Shown in pieces: positions 5,946 through 10,567 of a DNA stretch of 10,567 bases. The translations under genes and the position numbers were made by a program. Every line of letters starts with the position of its first letter. Within the stretch, counting starts at the first letter, position 1. This DNA comes from a bacterium (GTDB lineage Bacteria; Blakebacterota; Blakebacteria; Blakebacterales; Blakebacteraceae): NCBI GenBank assembly GCA_025774205.1, contig JALGWK010000031.1:1-10567 (forward strand), written 5' to 3'. A model generated the notes under the pieces. The model was not told where the DNA came from and searched no databases. It worked only from the letters and a program-made list of their open reading frames with translations.

Positions 5946-7214
5946 GTGACGAAGCGGAGTGACAGAGAACTCCTGCGCGAGCAGGAGTCGGCGAAGTACC
6001 GCTGGGAATCGACCTCGCCCGAGATGGGCATGTACGATGAAGCGGCGCAGAGTGACCAGATGATTCTGAATCTCGGTCCCTACCACCCGGCGATGCACGG
6101 GGTGCTCCACAACATCGTGACCCTCGAGGGTGAGAAGATAGTCTCGGTGGAACCCCACATCGGCTACCTCCATCGGGCCTTCGAGAAACTCGGTGAGCAC
6201 TACACCTATCACCAGTTCCTCAACTGCACCGATCGGATGAACTACGTCTCCTCGCCTATGAACAATATCGGCTGGCTCGTCGCGGTCGAGGCGATGATGG
6301 GGATCGAGGTTCCGAAACGGGCCCAGTATATCAGGACGATCTTCAACGAAATGTCCCGTATAATGGATCACCTCGTGAGCATGGGGATCCTCGGGGTCGA
6401 CTGCGGGGCCTTTACCGGTTTCCTCTGGTACTTCGAGGAGCGGGAGCGACTCTATACCCTGCTCGAGAAGCACTGCGGCGCCCGCCTGACGACCACCCTC
6501 GGCCGCATCGGCGGACTGAAGGACGATGTGCTGCCGGACTTCGTGGATGATGTCCGGGATTTCGTGAAGCGCTTCTCGAAGACCTGGGTCGATTTCGACA
6601 CCGTCCTCACCCGAAACCGCATCTTCATGGACCGGGTCCAGGACGTCGGCGCAATCGATGCTGAGACGGCCCTCTCCTACGGTTACACCGGCCCGAACCT
6701 GCGCGCGACCGGAGTCTCCTACGACGTCCGGAAAACCAACCCGTACATGTGTTACGACGAGTTCGACTTCGACGTCCCGGTCGGCGAGAAGGGTGACACC
6801 TGGGACCGGTATACGGTGCGGGTAAGAGAGATGCTCGAGAGCCTGAAGATCATCGACCAGGCGATCGAGAACCTGCCCGAAGGCCCGTACTGTATCGAGG
6901 ACCCGCAGATCCGCCTGCCGGAGAAGAAGGACACCTACACCAGCATGGAGAGCATGATCCATCACTTCAAACTGATCATGCACGGTGTCCCGGTGCCGGC
7001 GGGTGAATTCTACCATTCGACCGAGGCGGCCAACGGTGAACTCGGATTCTTCATCGTGAGCGACGGGGGTGAGGGCCCCTACCGCGTCCACGTCCGGAGG
7101 CCCTGCTTCTATTACTACAGCTCGATCGCGGAGCTGTTGCAGGGCGCCAGCCTCTCAGACGCCATCGCCACGATCTCAAGTCTCAACGTCATAGCCGGGG
7201 AGCTCGATTGCTGA
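5946..7214 (+). CDS. nuoD: NADH-quinone oxidoreductase subunit D (49 kDa family)
   Basis: Forms most of the quinone-reduction pocket next to cluster N2; the fold derives from the large subunit of [NiFe] hydrogenases but has no metal. It has 422 residues. The quinone-site residues are recognisable: His47 and His51 in the beta-hairpin GPYHPAMHG, and Tyr100 in DRMNYVSS, 49 residues after His51 as in the family. Other conserved blocks are PHIGYLHRAFEKLGE (70-84), GIEVPKRAQYIRTIFNEM (about 117-134), GARLTTTLGRIGG and the C-terminal GELGFFIVSDGG with YRVHVRRP. The start is GTG 5946, fixed by AGGAG. The protein ends GELDC; the family nearly always ends in Asp-Arg, so the last residue is odd. It follows nuoC by 9 nt and its TGA overlaps the nuoE ATG by one base. 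The wording is closest, from memory, to Bacteroidota-type NuoD. Confidence 0.97.
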   Translation: MTKRSDRELLREQESAKYRWESTSPEMGMYDEAAQSDQMILNLGPYHPAMHGVLHNIVTLEGEKIVSVEPHIGYLHRAFEKLGEHYTYHQFLNCTDRMNYVSSPMNNIGWLVAVEAMMGIEVPKRAQYIRTIFNEMSRIMDHLVSMGILGVDCGAFTGFLWYFEERERLYTLLEKHCGARLTTTLGRIGGLKDDVLPDFVDDVRDFVKRFSKTWVDFDTVLTRNRIFMDRVQDVGAIDAETALSYGYTGPNLRATGVSYDVRKTNPYMCYDEFDFDVPVGEKGDTWDRYTVRVREMLESLKIIDQAIENLPEGPYCIEDPQIRLPEKKDTYTSMESMIHHFKLIMHGVPVPAGEFYHSTEAANGELGFFIVSDGGEGPYRVHVRRPCFYYYSSIAELLQGASLSDAIATISSLNVIAGELDC

Positions 7215-7759
7215 TGGCTCTGGAATACTCACAGGAATCTCGCCAGGCCCTCGAGTCGATGAAGGCCGAATACCCCGAGCTCCGGAGTGTCCTGATCCCG
7301 GCCCTGAAGCTGGCCCAGCAGGACCACGGATCGCTCACGAAAGAAGTGATCGCCCTGGCCGCCGCCGAGGCGGGAGTCACAGAGGCGGTCGCGGCGGGGG
7401 TGGCCACCTTCTATCACAACCTCCACACCGGCCCGATCGGCAGGCACATGATCATGGTCTGTACCACGATCTCCTGCCAGCTCGCCGGCGCCGATGCCGT
7501 GGTCAGCCGGTTCGAAGAACTGCTCGACATATCGATCGGGGGCACCACCGGGGACGGTCTGATCTCCCTGATCGCCGTCGAGTGCCTGGCCTGCTGCGGC
7601 AACAGCCCAGCGGTCCAGGTCGATTATGACTATTTCGAGAGCTTCCAGCCCGAACAGTGCGATGCGGTCGTCGAAGCGCTCCACGCCGGTCGGCACCCGG
7701 AGGGTGGCGCCGGAGTCCCCGGCGGGAACCCCGTGAAAGGGACGGAGGTGGGAGCATGA
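7214..7759 (+). CDS. nuoE: NADH-quinone oxidoreductase subunit E (24 kDa family, cluster N1a)
   Basis: Thioredoxin-like subunit of the NADH-dehydrogenase module that binds the off-pathway [2Fe-2S] cluster N1a beside the FMN of NuoF. From ATG 7214 it has 181 residues. The helical N-terminal domain is at about 8-70 (LIPALKLAQQDHG, then VATFYHNLHTGPIG). The N1a ligands follow the family spacing: Cys83 and Cys88 in VCTTISCQ (C-x4-C), and Cys124 and Cys128 in VECLACCG (C-x3-C). An extra Cys127 sits within the second pair, where Ala or Asn is usual. The C-terminal 20 residues are a loose Gly/Pro-rich tail. The start is uncertain: TTG 7208 has better spacing (5) from GGGGAG, while ATG 7214 overlaps the nuoD stop as TGATG, like other junctions here. 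It overlaps nuoF by 4 nt. Confidence 0.96.
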   Translation: MALEYSQESRQALESMKAEYPELRSVLIPALKLAQQDHGSLTKEVIALAAAEAGVTEAVAAGVATFYHNLHTGPIGRHMIMVCTTISCQLAGADAVVSRFEELLDISIGGTTGDGLISLIAVECLACCGNSPAVQVDYDYFESFQPEQCDAVVEALHAGRHPEGGAGVPGGNPVKGTEVGA

Positions 7760-9060
7760 GCGCCGACGTCTACCGCGGAGTGAAGAACAGGGAACCGATC
7801 CTCATGACCCCCGGGGCGATCGATGGCATGGTCACCCTCGAGGAGTACCGCTCTAAGGGCGCCGGCTACACCGCCCTCGAGAAGGCTCTGAAGGAGATGT
7901 CTCCATCAGAGGTCCACGAAGAGGTCAAGACAAGCAGCGTTCGCGGACGGGGCGGCGCCGGCTTCCCCGCCGGCGTGAAGTGGGGCTTCGCGCCGAAGGA
8001 CACCGGCAAGCCGACCTACCTCGTCTGCAACGGTGACGAAGGTGAGCCGGGTACGTTCAAGGACCGCTGGCTCCTTCGCCAGACCCCCCACCGGCTCGTG
8101 GAGGGGGTCCTCATCTCCTCCTACGCCATCGGCTGCAACCACGCCTTCATCTATCTCCGGCAGGAATTCGACCGCGAGGCCGTCCGCATGCGGGCCGCCA
8201 TCGAGGAAGCCAGGGCCGCCAACCTGCTCGGCAAGAACATCCTGGGCAGCGGCTGGGACTGCGAGGTCACGGTCTTCATGGGTGCCGGGGCTTACATCTG
8301 CGGCGAGGAAACGGCCCTGCTGAATTCAATCGAAGGGAAACGGGGCATGCCGCGTGTTCGCCCCCCCTTCCCCGCCATCGTCGGCCTATACGGCTGCCCC
8401 ACCATCATCAACAACGTCGAGACCCTCTCCAACATTCCCGCCATCGTGAACAACGGCGGCGCCTGGTACGCCTCGTACGGGACCGAGAAGAGCACCGGAA
8501 CACGTCTCTTCAGCGTCAGCGGCCGGGTCGCGAACCCGGGCGTCTTCGAGGTCGAGATGGGCATCCCCTGGTCCGACCTCCTCGACGACCTCTGCGGCGG
8601 TCCATCACGGGGCAAGCCGTTCAAGGCCATATACCCCGGCGGATCATCAACCCCCATTCTCGAGGCCTCTGAACTCGATGGCGTCATCATGACCCATGAG
8701 GCTGCCTTCGAACTGGGCACCTTCCTCGGCTCCGGCGCCACGATCGTGCTCGACGAGGATGATGACATCGTGGAGGTGGTACTCAATCTCGCCACCTTCT
8801 ACAAGCACGAGAGCTGCGGACAGTGCACCCCCTGCCGGGAGGGCTGCCGCTGGATGGTGGAGATCCTCCAGCGCATCGCCGATGGTCTTGGCACTGTCGA
8901 CGACCTCGATCTCCTCGTTGACGTGGCCAATCACATCTGCGGCAACACCATCTGCGCCTTCGGTGACGGCGCGGCAGGACCGGTGGCCACCGCCGTGAGA
9001 AAATTCCGGGACGAGTTCGAAGCCAGGGTGGCAACGGGCACAGCGGGAGGGAGCGAGTGA
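7756..9060 (+). CDS. nuoF: NADH-quinone oxidoreductase subunit F (51 kDa family, NADH/FMN site, cluster N3)
   Basis: Electron entry point: binds NADH and FMN and holds [4Fe-4S] cluster N3. It has 434 residues, the normal length. Visible in order are the Gly-rich nucleotide motif RGRGGAGFPAGVKW (63-76), the NADH/FMN motif CNGDEGEPGTFKDR (91-104), the FMN motif GAGAYICGEETALLNSIEG (176-194), the KRGMPRVRPPFPA loop (195-207), the SLBB-like domain (about 245-330), and the N3 ligands Cys354, Cys357, Cys360 (ESCGQCTPC) plus Cys400 in ICAFGDGAAGP. ATG 7756 has GGAGGTGGGAG in front and overlaps the nuoE stop as ATGA. Its own TGA overlaps the nuoG ATG by one base. Nothing essential is missing. Confidence 0.98.
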   Translation: MSADVYRGVKNREPILMTPGAIDGMVTLEEYRSKGAGYTALEKALKEMSPSEVHEEVKTSSVRGRGGAGFPAGVKWGFAPKDTGKPTYLVCNGDEGEPGTFKDRWLLRQTPHRLVEGVLISSYAIGCNHAFIYLRQEFDREAVRMRAAIEEARAANLLGKNILGSGWDCEVTVFMGAGAYICGEETALLNSIEGKRGMPRVRPPFPAIVGLYGCPTIINNVETLSNIPAIVNNGGAWYASYGTEKSTGTRLFSVSGRVANPGVFEVEMGIPWSDLLDDLCGGPSRGKPFKAIYPGGSSTPILEASELDGVIMTHEAAFELGTFLGSGATIVLDEDDDIVEVVLNLATFYKHESCGQCTPCREGCRWMVEILQRIADGLGTVDDLDLLVDVANHICGNTICAFGDGAAGPVATAVRKFRDEFEARVATGTAGGSE

Positions 9061-10567
9061 TGTCCGGCACCAGGAAGACACTGAAGGCCCACATGGGTGA
9101 AGGGATCGCCCCGGTCGTACGGCTCCCGCAGGCCGAGGAGAAGGTAACCTTCACGATCGACGGCTGGGAGGTCACTGCCCCGAAGGGTTCCACGATCCTC
9201 CAGGCCGCTCTCAGTCACGGCATCGAGATCCCGCACTTCTGTTACCACCCCGGGCTCTCCGCGGCCGGCAACTGCCGGATGTGCCTGGTGCAGGTCGACG
9301 GCCGCCCGAAACTGGAGCCGTCGTGCATCATTCCGGTCGCCGAGGGCATGGAGATCGTCTCCAGTGCCGAGAACGTAACGGACGCCCGCCGGGCAGTGAT
9401 GGAGTTCCTGCTGCTCAACCACCCGCTCGACTGCCCGTGGTGCGACAAGGCCGGCGAGTGCATGCTCCAGGACAACACCTTCAAGTACAGCAGCGGGAAG
9501 ACACGTCACCGGATGGTGAAGCGCACCTACCCGGTCAAGGATTTCAGCGACCGGCTGATGATGTACTCCAACCGCTGCATTCAGTGCACCCGCTGTATCC
9601 GGTTCCTGCGTGAGATCGAGGGGGGCGAGGAGTTCGCGATCTACGACCGCGGAGCCGAGGTGGATGTAGGCACCTACCTCGAGCACAACCTCTCGAACAA
9701 CTACCAGGGCTGTCTGGCCGATGTCTGCCCGGTCGGAGCCCTCATCTCCAAGCAGTTCCTCTACCACTCCCGGGTCTTCTTCCTGGAGGCGAGCCTCGGT
9801 ATCTGTACGAAGTGCAGCGCCGGCTGCAACCTCTACGTCGACCGCTACGAGAACCGTACGGCGAGGGTCCGGCCGCGACCCAACCTCGAGGTGAACGACT
9901 GGTGGATGTGCGATGTCGGTCGCTACGAATGGGACAGTGTCCTCGAGGATCGCATCCTCACCCCCCGACTCGGAAGCGGCGAGGAGATCGATCGTGACCG
10001 GGCACTTGAAACCGCCGTGGAAGCCCTGAAGACGGCTGGTGACAGGGTGGCCGGTATCGTCTCGGCGACCGCGACGTGTGAAGAAGCCTTCCTCTTCGAT
10101 CGCATGATCCGGGGAATGGGCGGCAAGACGGCTGCCTGGTACGGTCCCGGGGGGCGCATCGATCCGGCTGAAAAGCTCGACTTCCTCCAGCGGAAGGACC
10201 CCAATCCCAATACCGTTGGTGTCGAAACAGCAGTGGAAGGCCTGACTTCGATTGAGGACCTGATGGGGTTGATAGAGAACAACTCGATCAGCACCCTCTT
10301 TATCCTCGGCGCCGACCTTACCGACGAGATCGCCGGAAAACTGGGTGGCCTGGCACAGGTGGTGGCGATCGTACCGAACGAGTCACCGGCCGCGAAGGCG
10401 GCCTCACTGGTGTTGCCGGGCACGATCTCCTTTGAAAAGAGCGGCACCTTCGTAAACGGCGACGGACGCCTGCAGAGGTTTGATCAGGCGCTTGAACTTC
10501 CCGCGGACTCGCTCGATGAGATCGGAATCCTCTCTCACCTGCTCACCGGCTGTGACCTCGGCGAGCC
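9060..10567 (+). CDS. nuoG: NADH-quinone oxidoreductase subunit G (75 kDa family), C-terminus beyond the window
   Basis: Carries the iron-sulphur wire from NuoF towards NuoB. The first 502 codons are present and the frame is open at the right edge. All ligand sets are intact: N1b [2Fe-2S] at Cys61, 72, 75, 89 (C-x10-C-x2-C-x13-C); N5 at His121, Cys125, 128, 134 (H-x3-C-x2-C-x5-C); N4 at Cys173, 176, 179 and Cys223; and the optional N7 at Cys249, 252, 256, 284 (C-x2-C-x3-C-x27-C). Residues from about 290 form the molybdopterin-oxidoreductase-like domain. The family motif EKSGTFVNGDGRLQRF already comes at about 459-474, so this domain seems strongly shortened compared with E. coli NuoG. ATG 9060 follows GGGAGGGAG and overlaps the nuoF stop (TGATG). 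Confidence 0.96.
   Translation, partial: MSGTRKTLKAHMGEGIAPVVRLPQAEEKVTFTIDGWEVTAPKGSTILQAALSHGIEIPHFCYHPGLSAAGNCRMCLVQVDGRPKLEPSCIIPVAEGMEIVSSAENVTDARRAVMEFLLLNHPLDCPWCDKAGECMLQDNTFKYSSGKTRHRMVKRTYPVKDFSDRLMMYSNRCIQCTRCIRFLREIEGGEEFAIYDRGAEVDVGTYLEHNLSNNYQGCLADVCPVGALISKQFLYHSRVFFLEASLGICTKCSAGCNLYVDRYENRTARVRPRPNLEVNDWWMCDVGRYEWDSVLEDRILTPRLGSGEEIDRDRALETAVEALKTAGDRVAGIVSATATCEEAFLFDRMIRGMGGKTAAWYGPGGRIDPAEKLDFLQRKDPNPNTVGVETAVEGLTSIEDLMGLIENNSISTLFILGADLTDEIAGKLGGLAQVVAIVPNESPAAKAASLVLPGTISFEKSGTFVNGDGRLQRFDQALELPADSLDEIGILSHLLTGCDLGE

Noticed and set aside
5094-7091. A 665-codon open frame on the minus strand opposite nuoB, nuoC and nuoD
   Set aside because: It is antisense to three unmistakable nuo genes, its protein is rich in Val, Asp, His and Arg as expected for mirrored GC-rich codons, and it shows no domain or proper start signal. 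Third-position G/C bias on the plus strand explains the lack of stops.
8931-9767. A 278-codon minus-strand frame opposite nuoF and nuoG
   Set aside because: Antisense to the Fe-S ligand regions of nuoF and nuoG; composition is that of a mirror frame.
1-10567. tRNA, rRNA, CRISPR array, insertion sequence or phage genes
   Set aside because: I looked on both strands and saw no repeat-spacer pattern, transposase, integrase or RNA-gene-like stretch; nearly all bases are accounted for by the efflux and nuo genes.

Overview
The window comes from a GC-rich, Gram-negative (diderm) bacterium. It has two outer-membrane efflux proteins with signal peptides, a membrane-anchored periplasmic adaptor, and the first seven genes of a proton-pumping NADH:quinone oxidoreductase (complex I). 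NuoC and NuoD are separate proteins, unlike the fused NuoCD of Escherichia coli. From memory, the NuoD wording (LGPYHPAMHG, DRMNYVSSP, FNEMSRIMDHL) resembles the Bacteroidota/FCB-type enzyme more than the proteobacterial one. The lineage cannot be settled without a search; an uncultured FCB-like or Acidobacteriota/Gemmatimonadota-like organism would fit.

Left part (1-4003, all on the minus strand): an efflux cluster transcribed right to left. It runs tolC-like paralogue 2 (about 4003-2339), tolC-like paralogue 1 (2221 to about 521), then the N-terminal part of an HlyD/RND-type membrane fusion protein (475 down past base 1). The two TolC-family genes are clearly a tandem duplication. Paralogue 1 carries an exact 13-bp tandem duplication (674-686 and 687-699) that shifts the reading frame and replaces its last 43 residues with 54 unrelated ones. 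Removing one copy restores a 555-residue protein that matches paralogue 2 (554 residues) to the end. This is the most notable feature of the window. A long hairpin and a 14-bp G+C-only palindrome lie between the two tolC-like genes.

Middle (4004-4411): a divergent intergenic region of about 400 bp, visibly richer in A+T than its surroundings. It must hold the leader and promoter sequences of both transcription units. It contains an inverted repeat (4045-4065) and a small palindrome, but no convincing consensus promoter.

Right part (4412-10567, plus strand): nuoA, nuoB, nuoC, nuoD, nuoE, nuoF and the first 502 codons of nuoG in canonical order. Five of the six junctions overlap by 1-10 nt and one has a 9-nt gap, as expected for a translationally coupled operon. 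NuoE, F and G form the NADH-oxidising module (FMN and clusters N1a, N3, N1b, N4, N5 and also N7). NuoB, C and D form the connecting module (cluster N2 and the quinone pocket). NuoA is the first membrane subunit; nuoH-N would be expected beyond the right edge. Two oddities are worth checking: NuoD ends in Asp-Cys instead of the usual Asp-Arg, and the molybdopterin-oxidoreductase-like domain of NuoG looks much shorter than in well-known family members.

I found no RNA genes, insertion sequences, CRISPR arrays or phage genes, and nothing that looks like a wholly new system. Apart from the TolC frameshift the content is ordinary efflux and respiratory machinery.
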